Positions 17,328 through 26,666 of a stretch of 64,000 bases of DNA are shown in pieces. A program made the translations under genes and the position numbers. Each line of letters opens with the position of its first letter. The first letter of the stretch is position 1. The notes below the pieces were generated by a model. The model ran no database searches and was not told the DNA's origin. It worked only from the letters and a program-made list of their open reading frames with translations. This DNA is from AP-15 sp963846635 (lineage in GTDB: Bacteria > Pseudomonadota > Alphaproteobacteria > ATCC43930 > CGMCC-115725), in assembly GCA_963846635.1 (NCBI GenBank), contig CAWJXM010000006.1, positions 248,001 to 312,000 of the forward strand. Reading direction: 5' to 3'.

Positions 17328-19010
17328 CTACCGTCCTTCGTGCCGCTGTCCACCCACCGCCTTTAGCGCATCTCCGGTCAATTGCAGCACCGTCAGCCCC
17401 GAACCAGCGCGGTCCATATTGTAGATGTAGCCGCGATCGTCGACCTCGCCCAAATCGGAAAAGGTCGCCTTGCGGCAATAATGCGAGTTCCCCTGATAAG
17501 TACCGCAACTCAGGTGCGTGTTTTTGTTTGGTGCCTGGATGAAATAGGCAACCCGTCGCGGGTTATAGGGGTCACGGATATCCCACACCTGCAGCCCGGC
17601 ATTAAACATTGCGACAATAATCAGCCGCCCATAATAGGGTGGATAGATCTGACGATTGACCTCGTGGACGCCAAAACGCGACCCTTTGGCGCAAAAGTCG
17701 CCGGGAAATTGCGGAACCGCAAGGGTTGCGATCGGCCAGGGCGCCGTGTCGTTGGTGATGTCGATCAAGACCGGATTTTTCCACGGCTGACCGTGGCAAT
17801 CGTTGGTCGTGTCTTCGGAGGTGACCGCCAGCAGGTCCCATTTCTGCGGTTTGCCGTCGAGAAAATTCTGCTGCGCCGCCGGCACCGGCACGCCAAAGAT
17901 CGGCACCGCGGTATGCCCGCCTTGATTGGGGTTGCTGGTGATATAGCCGATCTGCGGATAGAGCAGATCGGCCTGGGTCGGGTTGTTGGCGCAGTTCGGC
18001 GAGGCTGTCGGCACCGTGCAGCCGGTCAACAGCTTGTGACGATCGACGATCTGAAAGACGCCGTTCTTGTCGACTCCATACGCAAGATAGACGCGGTTGA
18101 TCTTGGCATCCGCCGAGTAAATCTGATGGACGCCGCCCGGCGGGTTGGTGACGCCTTCATAGCAATCGGGCCCGGGAGCAGAGTAACAGCTCTGTGCCGA
18201 GGCCAGATCGGCGGCCGGCTGTTGACCAACCAATCCGAACTGGCGGATGAAGACCGGCTTCGCTGGATTGCTCAAATCATAAATATAGACGTGCTGGTGC
18301 GATCCGGCTTCGTGCCATCCGTCGGTCTTGGTCTGCGAGATCGTATAGGCGATGCCGGTGTCGCATTCCCACCAGTCATGGTGGTTGGCGATCAATCCGC
18401 TGATCAATACGGTCAGCCGAAACGGTTTTGCGGGATCGGTGACGTCCCACACCTCCTGGTTGGTCGAGCCGTCGTGGCGCAGCAGGTACCAATGGTTCTT
18501 CTGCGCGTGCGGCAAGGTGTTGCCGCCGCACACTGCGATATGCGTCGAGCCACCGCCGCTCGGTGCCGGGATGTGGTGGATGAACACCGGCCTTGCCGCG
18601 TCGGTTACGTCGATCAGCGAGGTCCCGTTGTTCTCGACCTTGCCGGTCAGCGGGTTGAGCGCGCTGCCGGGACTGTCTGCCATATAGAGGATGTAGCGGC
18701 CGTTCTGGTTCTCGATCCAGCCGTCGTCGGAACTCGGCCGGCCCTGGTTATCCTGAAAGCCGACCACCTTCATGTTCCAGATCGACTCCTGGTCCCAGCT
18801 TTTGGGCGGCGGCACCGGCAATGGCGGCAGGTCCACGGCTCCGCTCTGGTCTTCGTTGAGGACGACAACCGGCACGTCCGGACCATCCGGGATATAGCGC
18901 TGCGCTGCCGCGCCGCTCGCACCAGATACGAGACCAAGACAAGCGGCAAACAGCGCCAGCACGATGACGCGGGTGCTTCGATACCAATCGCCGACGATCA
19001 ATTCTCTCAT
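17328..19010 (-). CDS. Exported LVIVD-repeat (beta-propeller-like) protein
   Basis: 560 residues. A hydrophobic signal region (residues about 10-35, ending GASGAAAQ) shows export. The mature part contains LVIVD-type repeats, recognisable from SLIDVTDAARPVFIHHI, EVWDVTDPAKPFRLT, YIYDLSNPAKPVFIR and QVWDIRDPYNPRRVA, which usually fold as blades of a propeller. Eight or more Cys suggest disulfides or metal binding in the periplasm. ATG 19010 is preferred because GAGAGGAA lies five bases upstream and the signal peptide starts there. No enzymatic motif is recognised; such proteins are often cell-surface or periplasmic of unknown role. It stands alone between repeat-rich regions. Confidence 0.78.
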   Translation of the reverse strand: MRELIVGDWYRSTRVIVLALFAACLGLVSGASGAAAQRYIPDGPDVPVVVLNEDQSGAVDLPPLPVPPPKSWDQESIWNMKVVGFQDNQGRPSSDDGWIENQNGRYILYMADSPGSALNPLTGKVENNGTSLIDVTDAARPVFIHHIPAPSGGGSTHIAVCGGNTLPHAQKNHWYLLRHDGSTNQEVWDVTDPAKPFRLTVLISGLIANHHDWWECDTGIAYTISQTKTDGWHEAGSHQHVYIYDLSNPAKPVFIRQFGLVGQQPAADLASAQSCYSAPGPDCYEGVTNPPGGVHQIYSADAKINRVYLAYGVDKNGVFQIVDRHKLLTGCTVPTASPNCANNPTQADLLYPQIGYITSNPNQGGHTAVPIFGVPVPAAQQNFLDGKPQKWDLLAVTSEDTTNDCHGQPWKNPVLIDITNDTAPWPIATLAVPQFPGDFCAKGSRFGVHEVNRQIYPPYYGRLIIVAMFNAGLQVWDIRDPYNPRRVAYFIQAPNKNTHLSCGTYQGNSHYCRKATFSDLGEVDDRGYIYNMDRAGSGLTVLQLTGDALKAVGGQRHEGR

Positions 19011-19401
19011 ACGTTCCTCTCGGCGCGATCTCAGCCCCAGGGCTCGCGTTGTGTGGTGAGGTGCTTTTCGCCTGGCGAGCAGCACTATTTTAGCAAAGCG
19101 AAGCCTAGCGTCGTGGGCGGCGGTGGTGGGTTTCATGCGGCTGCACCAATTTGCAAGAGCAGCCCAACCGGAGGACGAACCATCCTCACATTCGTCTCCC
19201 CTTGTCTCGCGCGTGATCAATCCTTGGCGCCCGCGGGCGGGGCAGTACCACTGACGCTAACCGCCACCGTCGTCGCGTCCAGCTTCCCGAGACAACTGCA
19301 ACCGCCGCGGCCGCTGCATCCGGCATGCGCGCGAATTCCCGTGGAACCGGGTATTTGCTGGGAAAATTTCGGTCTGGATCAAGAAAACTCAAGCAAAATC
19401 A
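19011..19401. other. Intergenic region, no supported gene
   Basis: About 390 bases upstream of the LVIVD gene. It presumably contains that gene's promoter, but no convincing -35/-10 pair is visible. Open frames on both strands here have no recognisable similarity and no ribosome-binding sites. Confidence 0.5.
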
Positions 19402-19605
19402 GATCTCCTCGTCGGTGAACTCGCGTTGCGCCACCCCATCTCGGCCATCTTTTCCTTGATCACGCACGCGACTTCGGGGTCAGGGTGCGGTCGCCCGGCT
19501 CGTAGCGAAACCAGCCCGCACCGGTCTTTTGCCCGAGCTGGCCCCTTTCGACGATCGCGTCGGCGATGGAATTCGGCAATTTGCGGTAATCAGGGTTTTA
19601 CACTG
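19402..19605 (-). pseudogene. Decayed copy of a 3-hydroxyacyl-CoA dehydrogenase 3' segment
   Basis: This stretch matches 20668-20880 inside the fadJ-like gene. The first 23 bases (gatctcctcgtcggtgaactc and on) are identical, and the peptide ERGQLGQKTGAGWFRYEPGD parallels GRLGQKTGAGWFKYEPGD in the intact gene. Many third-position and some other differences show long divergence, so it is an old duplicate or the tail of a second fad gene rather than a recent copy. The frame breaks (a G is lost in the GGGGTG run, shifting AEMGVAQREF to AEMGWRNAS). The flanks are unrelated to the fad gene, and the toxin-antitoxin pair lies between the two copies. Confidence 0.8.
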
Positions 19606-19650
19606 TTGCTACCCGCCGGACATTTGGATCGCGCGCATGCCCGAGCCAGC

Positions 19651-19962
19651 TTAAGCGGCGGCCGGAGGAACCTCGGCGGCGATCTTGTGGGCCAGCTCGG
19701 CTTCGGCGCGGGCCAAATCATATGCCATCTGGAGGCGCAGCCAGATCGCGGCCGAGCCGCCGAAATAGCGGGCAAGCCGCAACGCGGTTTCGGGCGTGAT
19801 CGCCCTTTGGCCGCGCAGGATCTGACTGATCCGAGACGCCGGCAGCCGCAATGCGAGCGAGAGGGCGTGCGCGGACAGGCCGCGCGCCTCTAGCTCGTCT
19901 TTCAACAATTCGCCCGGGTGCGGCGCCGGCCCGGCGAGCGCGCGTGTGCGGACGATCGCCAT
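19651..19962 (-). CDS. higA: HigA-family antitoxin
   Basis: 103 residues. It contains an XRE-type helix-turn-helix (LSLALRLPASRISQILRGQR then AITPETALRLARYFG), the VapI/HigA signature, preceded by HPGELLKDELEARGLS. It should neutralise the HigB toxin encoded 21 bases upstream and repress the shared promoter. The toxin-first order is typical of higBA. The Ala/Pro-rich tail ends at 19651. Start ATG 19962 follows an AGGAG site. Confidence 0.92.
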   Translation of the reverse strand: MAIVRTRALAGPAPHPGELLKDELEARGLSAHALSLALRLPASRISQILRGQRAITPETALRLARYFGGSAAIWLRLQMAYDLARAEAELAHKIAAEVPPAAA

Positions 19963-19983
19963 CGGGTTCTCCTTTTAGTGGAG

Positions 19984-20274
19984 TTAGTGGTAATCCACGA
20001 TCTCGACATCCCAGGCGTGACCGTCCCGGAACGCGAAGGTGATCCGCCATGGTCCGCCGGCCGAGATCGCCCACTGGCCGCGGCGCCCGCCGCGCAGCCG
20101 GTGAAGGCCGACCGACTTGAGGCCGGTCAGGTCTTCGAGGCGCCCGGCCTCGTCCAGCAAACGTAGGCGGCGCCGCGCCACGGCTTCGTCGAGGCCGGGA
20201 AAACGGCTCCTTCCTTCCTCCGCGAAGCGCGGTGTCGCTCGGTTCGCCCATGACTTGATCACCCTGGTCATCAT
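19984..20274 (-). CDS. higB: HigB-family mRNA interferase toxin
   Basis: 96 residues of the RelE/HigB fold. It shows RFPGLDEAVARRRLRLLDEA, a LHRLRGGRRGQWAISAGGPWRITF core and the C-terminal DVEIVDYH. Family members cleave ribosome-bound mRNA. The gene comes first in a two-gene operon with higA. Two neighbouring ATG codons (20274 and 20271) can serve as start. The module is inserted between the fadJ-like gene and a decayed copy of that gene's 3' part. Confidence 0.9.
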   Translation of the reverse strand: MMTRVIKSWANRATPRFAEEGRSRFPGLDEAVARRRLRLLDEAGRLEDLTGLKSVGLHRLRGGRRGQWAISAGGPWRITFAFRDGHAWDVEIVDYH

Positions 20275-20376
20275 ATGGGACGTGTCGCGTTCAACGTGAA
20301 CAGGTTTACGCCTGCCGTATAACCTATTTTGGGCAGCCGAACCGTCCGAATATCGCCGTTTGCCTCTGCGCGCCGG

Positions 20377-22501
20377 TTACATCGGGCGGGTGGGTTTGGC
20401 CTCGCGGAAGGGGGTGTTGGTTTCGGCAAGACGCCGGAGGAATGGCGAGGGAGCCCAGCGCTCGCCATATTGCTGGTGCCAGGCTGCGATCTGACGATAA
20501 ACCTCGCCGACTCCGATCGTGTCGGCCCAATACATCAGCCCGCCGCGATAGCGCGGGAAATTAAACCCGTTCAACCACATCACATCGATGTCGCTGGCGC
20601 GGTAGGCCTTGCCCTCGTCGAGGATGTGGCAGGCCTCGTTGACCGAGGCGAACAGCAGCCGGCGCAGGATCTCCTCGTCGGTGAACTCGCGCTGCGGAAT
20701 CCCGAGTTCTGCTGGCCTTCTCCTTGATCAGGCGGGCGAGTTCGGGGTCGGGATGCGGGGTGCGGTCGCCCGGCTCGTATTTGAACCAGCCGGCGCCGGT
20801 CTTTTGCCCGAGCCGGCCCATTTCGACGACCATGTCGGCGATCGGCATCTTGCGGTAGTTCGGGTTCTCCGCCGCCCGCCGCTGCCGGCTGTCATAGCCG
20901 ATGTCGAGCCCCGACAGATCGGCGGTGGCGAACGGTCCGATCGGATAGCCGAAATCGACCATGACCTTGTCGATCTGCTCCGGCAGCGCCCCCTCCTCGA
21001 CCATGATGTTCATCTCGGTGCCGAAGGGGGTGCGGCTGCGATTGGCGACAAAGCCATCGCCATTACCGGCCATCGCACTGATCTTGCCGATCTTGCGCCC
21101 CAAATCCATCGCCGTCGTCAAGGTATCGGGCGCGCTCTTCTCGCCCTTTACGACTTCGAACAATTTCATGACGTTGGCCGGCGCGAAGAAATGCGTGCCC
21201 GCCACGTCCTGCGGCCGTTTGGTCGCATTCGCCATGATGTCGATGTCGATGCCCGATGTATTGGTATAGAGCAGCGCCCCCGGCTTCATGACTTCATCGA
21301 GCTTTTTGAAGACTTCTTCCTTGACCGGGATGCGCTCAAACACCGCTTCGATGACGACGTCGCAGCCTTTGATGTCGTCGTAGCTGGTTACCGGCTCGAT
21401 CAGCGAGAGCCGGCGGTTCATCTCGGCCTCGGTCAGACTGCCGCGGCGCACGCTGGTCTGGTAGTTGGCGCGGATGCGCGCCAAACCGCGGTCGAGCGCC
21501 TCTTGGCTGACCTCGAGCAGTTTCACCGGAAAGTCGAACTCGGCAAAGCTCATCGAAATGCCGCCGCCCATCGTGCCGGCACCGACGATCGCGGCGGTTT
21601 TGATCGGACGCAGCGGCGTGTCGCGCGGAATGTCGGGGAGCCGCGCCACCTCACGCTCGGCGAAAAACGCATAGCGCAAGGCCCGCGCCTCGGCCGAGTT
21701 TTCGAGCTCGTCGAACATTTCACGCTCGCGGCGGATGCCCTCGTCGAACGGCATCGTGCAGGCGGCTTCGACCGCGGCGATGCAATCATAGGGGGCCTTT
21801 TGGCCGCGGGCGCGGCGCGCGATCGACCGGCGCATCGCATCGAAAATGCCGGGGTCGGTCTTGGCCTCGGCGAGCTTTTCGTCGTGATCGCGGATGCGCG
21901 GCAACGGGCGCTTGTCGGCGATGCGGCGGGCAAAGGCGATCGCCGCCTCGCGTAGATCGGCGCCCTCGGGAACAATCTCGTCGATGATGCCGAGCCGATG
22001 CGCTTCCTCGGCCGGGACATGCCGGCCCGAGACGATCATGTCCATTGCCGCCTTGGGGCCGATCAGCCGTGGCAGGCGCTGGGTCCCGCCGCTCCCCGGC
22101 AATATGCCGATCAAGACTTCGGGCAATCCGACTTTGGCGCTTGGGACGGCGATGCGGTAATTCGAGGCGAGTGCCAATTCGAGCCCGCCGCCCAGAGCAT
22201 AGCCATGGATCGCTGCGACGACCGGCTTCTGGCTCGCATCGAGCACCTGGTGCGGGCGGCGGCCCTCCACCGGCGGCGGGCGGTTGGTGCCAAAGGTGCG
22301 GATATCGGCGCCGGCGATAAAGCTGCGCCCGGAGCCGATCAGCACCATAGCGCGGATCGTCGGGTCGGCGTTGCCGCGCTCGACACTCTCAACGATGCCT
22401 TCGGGCACACCCGGCGAGAGCGCGTTGACCGGCGGGTTGTCGATCGTGATGACGCCGATCCCGTCGACATTCTCAAAGCGCACCAAATTGTTTTCCGGCA
22501 T
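20377..22501 (-). CDS. Bifunctional enoyl-CoA hydratase/3-hydroxyacyl-CoA dehydrogenase (FadJ/FadB-like), frameshifted
   Basis: 707 residues once one extra base near 20713 is removed. The N-terminal crotonase domain has FIAGADIRTFG and HGYALGGGLELALASNYRIA with the acidic residues of the hydratase site in GLPEVLIGILPGSGGTQRL. The NAD-binding domain starts IVGAGTMGGGISMSFAE near residue 300 and is followed by GTHFFAPANVMKLFEVV and the C-terminal dehydrogenase domain with GPFATADLSGLDI. The main frame ends IKEKAS and is taken up by ELGIPQREFTDEEILRR in the next frame, running to 20377. It carries out two steps of beta-oxidation. Start ATG 22501 has AGGAGGG nine bases upstream. A degraded copy of its 3' portion lies at 19402-19605. 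No thiolase gene is adjacent. Confidence 0.88.
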
Positions 22502-23073
22502 ATCTGCGTCCCTCCTGGCTTGAAGGCGGCCGACAATCGACGGTAACAGTTACAGCATCCCCACCGGCCGTCCGCGTTACAAATAGAACGCTAAAAAACC
22601 GTACGCCAAAATGGACGAGTTGGAAAAGGGATAGACCGGCAGACAAAGCTGACTTTACGCGAGATTGGAAGGTGTCGGCCTTGATGCAGCATGATCTGCT
22701 GCCGACCCGATGCGACTTTGAGTGCGGCGGCAAGGCAAAGGAGCGCAGTTATAGGTCAAAGCCAAGCCCATGACCATTCGCAGTCTACCAAGCGAGGACC
22801 GTCGCTTGGCACGTAGGGCAGCTCAGCCGATCTTTAAAAAAGCGATGCCTGATCGCGCCGGCACCTGCGCGATAACTGCGATGTTCTGCTTCGCAAGGCC
22901 GCTATTTGCAATACTCGTAAAATTAGATCAATTTCCAGTAGAAATATCGCCGCAAGATCCACGTTAAAAGGCGTTGACTTTTTAACGTTAACGCTGCTCA
23001 GTCGGAACATTAGACGCGACAGCGATTACGAAGCCGAAAAGGCTCACTCTATCGCCGCGAACGGGAGGACAGC
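22502..23073. other. Intergenic region with AT-rich palindrome, no gene seen
   Basis: About 570 bases separating two divergent genes. Base composition shifts from GC-rich to AT-rich towards 23073, the left border of an AT-rich islet. The only structured element is the inverted repeat at 22961-22988. It should contain promoters for both flanking genes, but none is convincing. Confidence 0.5.
22961..22988. promoter_or_regulatory. 9-bp inverted repeat acgttaaaa/ttttaacgt
   Basis: The arms 22961-22969 and 22980-22988 are perfect complements around a 10-base spacer. The site lies 85 bases before the start of the AT-rich membrane protein gene, a plausible position for an operator. It could equally be a weak terminator, because a T run is included in the right arm. 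Confidence 0.45.
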
Positions 23074-24630
23074 GTGAGAACCCAGGTTACCGATCGTCTG
23101 GTGGTTCTCGGGTCTTATCGAACCTTGTCCCCGCACATCTTGTTATTACACTGTAGATGTGGGTTGAATTCCGCCTCGACGAGGACAGTTGTAATAATAT
23201 TATTCATTATATTTACTGCGTTACCGGTAATTTTATTTGATCATTTACCTCTTGTCGATTATCCTAATCATCTTGCTCGTCTTCAGATTCATAAAACTTT
23301 ATGGTCAAATATTTACCTCGCGCAGTTTTATGAATTTCACTGGAGGTTCACTCCTTACCTCGGGTTAGATTTGCTTGCCGCCCCATTTATCTCATTTCTT
23401 TCGGTGGATGTGTCAGGGAAAATTGTAATAATCCTTACGTTCACCATCATTTACGTCGGAGCGATCTTGCTGGATCGGGAATTAAATCCAACTAATTGGG
23501 GCCCGTCTATATTTGCTGGTATATTTCTCTACAATGGCGCGTTTAACTGGGGGTTCATAAATTATATCATAGGCAGCGGATTTGCGATTTTGGCGTTTTG
23601 GATCTGGATACGGTATCGTGAAAAAGTATCGAGCATTTCTATTGCTGGATTTGCCGTATTGGGGGCAATCGTTGCCATAATGCACTTTTATGCATTGGGA
23701 ATTTATGCGGTATGCGTTGCCGGTTACGAGTGTTCAGTATTCTGGGAGAAGCTGAGGATTGACCGACGATTGCGGATTTCGTTTTTCAGAATACCAGCCC
23801 AGGCAGCGATAAGCATCATGGTGCCGATGCTGGTGATGCTCAGCCCAGTGTCGAGCGGTCATGGAGCGTTGGTCTGGGGCCGATCATGGGGGTCACAGAC
23901 ATTCTGGGACTCAGTTGTCAAGTGGAAGGTCGAAGCGCTCGCCTCGCCAATTTATTTTCACCACTTTCTCGAGAAGCCACTGCTTCTTGCCGTGTGTGCG
24001 ATCCTTGGCTGGGGTCTGGCGGCTCGAACATTGGTCGTAAACGCGCGGATGGTGATCCCTTTGGCAGCATTTGGGTTGATCTTTATAGCCATGCCGTCCG
24101 AGCTTTGGGGAGCGTCTTTCGCCGACTATCGGTTACCCTCTGCTGTGGCGTTCATCGCATTGGCAAGCCTCGGTTGGGGAGACACATCGCGGGTGCGAAT
24201 TGACGTAGCGTGTCTGCTGCTTTCTTTGTGCCTTATCGTCCGCGTTGGGTCGGTAATAGCAATTTGGCAACCTGCGCAGCCGATTATTGAGGAATATGAC
24301 ACGGCATTACAGTTGCTTCCGCCTGGATCGCGGCTTTTTTGTATGATGGACAGCAACGCTTGGAGCTTTCCGCCGCTGGTGCACGCACCTGTCCTCGCCG
24401 CCGCAAAACGCGGCGTATTCGAGCCTTACACCTTTACCGACCACGGCGAAGGGCTGCAGTTGCTGAAAAAAAGAGAGCCCATCCCAACGAGTATTCGGGA
24501 TTTTGATTACCTGCTTGAGATCGGCCATCCTCACGTCAAAATTCCGACCGGCTTTTTGTTGAACGATATCGGACGCGGACGAACTTTCACATTGTATCGG
24601 ATCGATCGCGAGACTGCTAAGGAGCGATAG
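23074..24630 (+). CDS. Large polytopic membrane protein of unknown function (glycosyltransferase-like topology)
   Basis: 518 residues with about 10-12 predicted membrane segments (for example near residues 40-58, 115-133, 150-170, 185-205, 310-330, 345-365 and 390-410) and a C-terminal soluble domain of about 100 residues. A loop after the first helix reads DHLPLVDYPNHLARLQIH, an Asp/His-rich first loop as in GT-C-type membrane glycosyltransferases, but no family can be named. The GTG start has gggagga five bases upstream. Its codons are visibly AT-rich compared with every neighbour, indicating acquisition from another source. It stands alone between an intergenic palindrome and an IS4-like remnant. 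Confidence 0.7.
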   Translation: MRTQVTDRLVVLGSYRTLSPHILLLHCRCGLNSASTRTVVIILFIIFTALPVILFDHLPLVDYPNHLARLQIHKTLWSNIYLAQFYEFHWRFTPYLGLDLLAAPFISFLSVDVSGKIVIILTFTIIYVGAILLDRELNPTNWGPSIFAGIFLYNGAFNWGFINYIIGSGFAILAFWIWIRYREKVSSISIAGFAVLGAIVAIMHFYALGIYAVCVAGYECSVFWEKLRIDRRLRISFFRIPAQAAISIMVPMLVMLSPVSSGHGALVWGRSWGSQTFWDSVVKWKVEALASPIYFHHFLEKPLLLAVCAILGWGLAARTLVVNARMVIPLAAFGLIFIAMPSELWGASFADYRLPSAVAFIALASLGWGDTSRVRIDVACLLLSLCLIVRVGSVIAIWQPAQPIIEEYDTALQLLPPGSRLFCMMDSNAWSFPPLVHAPVLAAAKRGVFEPYTFTDHGEGLQLLKKREPIPTSIRDFDYLLEIGHPHVKIPTGFLLNDIGRGRTFTLYRIDRETAKER

Positions 24631-24712
24631 GATAATGGAGGGAAGTCAAAGGCGAATTCTATTTATACTTTGAATAACGAGGTTACTGTTGAGGCTTTAC
24701 TCTGAGCATCCA

Positions 24713-25240
24713 TCAGTTTGGTAGGTACTCCCATAGCTTCGGGGGTGGGAGGCATTTGAGGAGGAGTTTGATGGCGCGCCGGATGCCCCGCGTGAACCAG
24801 GAGAGCCTTCCGCGGGCGAGCTTGGCAGGCTGACGATCCGGTCGTTTTTTTCGGCCGGGATTGGGTGCCGGGATTGGGGGGTTGGCTTGATCCCCCATGC
24901 CGGTCGAGACCGCCCGATAGAGGGCCAAGGACATGACCAGGATCAGCCCTTCGACAAGCTCAGGAGGCGAGACGGTCGGGATAGCGCAGATGGGTCTGTT
25001 CGCGGCCGACCCCCCGCGATTTGAAGTCGGAAACCATGGGCGCGATGCCCAGCGCGCGGTGTACCCCAGGGTGGTGAGATATCCCGGCTTGGCCGACATG
25101 GCGATGATCCAGGGCTCGGCGTGTCCGGGATCGCGAATGATGCCGATATTGGTGGTGACACGCTTGCCGGTGAGGGCGACAGCCTCGAAATAATGGCAGC
25201 CGGACTTCCGCCCAGACGACGATCCCGTTCACCTGGGCCA
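24713..25240 (-). pseudogene. IS4-type DDE transposase C-terminal remnant
   Basis: Minus-strand pieces in shifting frames. NGIVVWAEV is followed, after frame changes, by GKRVTTNIGIIRDP and IAMSAKPGYLTTLGYTARW, then DFKSRGVG and LRYPDRLAS, then LILVMSLALYRAVSTGMG and RQPAKLARGRLSWFTRG. These are the C-terminal DDE and tail motifs of IS4-like transposases (the last catalytic Glu region and the conserved LARGRLSWF tail). The 5' half is gone. The reading frame is broken by an 18-base repeat at 24947-24964. It borders the AT-rich islet on its right side. Confidence 0.75.
24947..24964. repeat. Small repeat (ctgagcttgtcgaaggg type) inside the transposase remnant
   Basis: The sequence cccttcgacaagctcagg is a widely dispersed short REP-like element of GC-rich bacteria. 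It sits between the codons for DRLA and LILVM of the transposase and shifts the frame. That shows it entered after the transposase sequence was in place. Confidence 0.7.
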
Positions 25241-25526
25241 CGGCGCGATCCCACCTCAGAACGAACGCGGAATCGTTGCATCATACCCGGTTTCAATTCG
25301 TCAACCCCATCATCGCGGGAAACTGATGAGTGGCGAGGGTTTGCGGATTAATTAGAGCGAATTGTAATTGAATTGACGTCCGGTTGAATGGTGCTTGACT
25401 TGAACAAACCGAACGCCTGCGTAAGGAAATCGTGAAGAATTGCGAAATCCAAGGTTTTTAGACTGCGCCAATATATTACAGAGCCGCGGCGGCAAGCCGA
25501 TCGCAATGACGCCGCGGGCGACTGGA
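25241..25526. other. Intergenic, AT-richer stretch without a supported gene
   Basis: It lies between the transposase remnant and the 3' end of the ketopantoate reductase-like gene. The composition remains AT-rich to about 25490. No terminal inverted repeats of the IS and no gene can be recognised. Confidence 0.5.
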
Positions 25527-26598
25527 TTACGCCGCGGCTTTGCGATTGATCGCAAGCCGGGCATCGACCTCGGCCACAGTCTGGTCGACAATCGGATGGC
25601 GCATCCCGAATTGCGCCCCGATCATTTGCACCAACCGATCAGTTCGCTCGATATTGGGGGCGCCATTGAACAACGCGCGGGCGGCGGAAGACGGCCGCAC
25701 CAGATCGTTTGCCGCGGCCGCGTATTTTTCAAACGGGACTAAATCGTCGGGCGCGGCCCCCAATTTCCGACACACCTCGCATACCCAGTCATAGACCGAG
25801 CGCGAGGCGTTAAGGTCGCCATGCACCGCATCCTTGATATCGATCGCGGCATCCTTGGTCACGCAGCGGTAGTTGCCGGTCAACAGCATCGCCCATTTGG
25901 CGAGCGGCACGAAAATCAACTCGTGCACCTTGAGCTTGACCGGCAAATCAATCGGGCGGCCATCGCCGGGGTCGTAGCGCACCGCCTCAATCTCTCGCTG
26001 CATCTGCTTGAGGATTGCGGTCGGGCTATCCGACTCGAAGCGCGCCGCTTTGAAATTCGTCGGCAACGTCACCTGCAATACGTTTATCTTTTCCCCCGGC
26101 GGGCGGATCGCCTGCGGGTCCGGGCTGCACAGGGTCAAGAGGCCCGGTTCGAAATTGTTCCATACGTTGGCGTCCGTATAGCACCCACGAAGCCGATCAG
26201 CGTCGAGACCAGGGATCCGCTTCAGATACGGCAGGGGCGGCATGTTCATGATCGACATACACGGGACCCGTGCCCTCGCCGTCGCATCCAGCAACTCGCG
26301 TACACCGGGCGAGCGGTATTGTGGCTCCTGCATCGCCAGCACCACGAGGTCGTAATCGGTCGGGTTGACCGCTCCCGGTCCGGCGGCCCGCAGGCTCCCC
26401 GGCAACTTTCGCAGAGTCGAGTTCGATCGGTTCCTTGCGACCGCGGATCGGCATACGCACCCGGGCGCCTTCGCTGTTGAACGCCTCGACCTCAGCCGGC
26501 AGGCACACCAGCATGATCTTATGGCCGCCAAACAGCAGCTTCGTTGCGAGCAGCGATCCGTAGGACGCACCCATCATCAATACGTTGTATGTGGTCAT
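25527..26598 (-). CDS. Ketopantoate reductase-family (ApbA/PanE-like) NAD(P) dehydrogenase, frameshifted
   Basis: 356 residues when one extra base in the TTT run at 26407-26409 is removed. It begins with a Rossmann fold (VLMMGASYGSLLATKLLFGG) and has DLVVLAMQEPQY, then a mixed central region (GRPIDLPVKLKVHELIFVPLAKW) and an all-helical C-terminal half, the ApbA/PanE layout. The glycine loop reads GASYGS rather than GxGxxG. The first frame runs to ELDSAK and the second continues LPGSLRAAGPGAVN. Start ATG 26598 has AGGAGG six bases before it. The true substrate is unknown; panE proper is usually shorter. Confidence 0.75.
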
Positions 26599-26666
26599 CT
26601 GACCTCCTCGATCCGGGCCGCTATGTTTGATGCGACGATGCCGGATGGACGCTTTTTAGACAAGCG

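Noticed and set aside
17382..19418. 678-codon plus-strand open frame opposite the LVIVD gene
   Set aside because: The minus-strand product has a signal peptide and repeats; the plus-strand frame is low-complexity and Arg/Gly-rich as expected of an antisense frame.
20609..21955. 448-codon plus-strand open frame inside the fadJ-like gene
   Set aside because: It is antisense to a gene with complete crotonase and dehydrogenase motifs.
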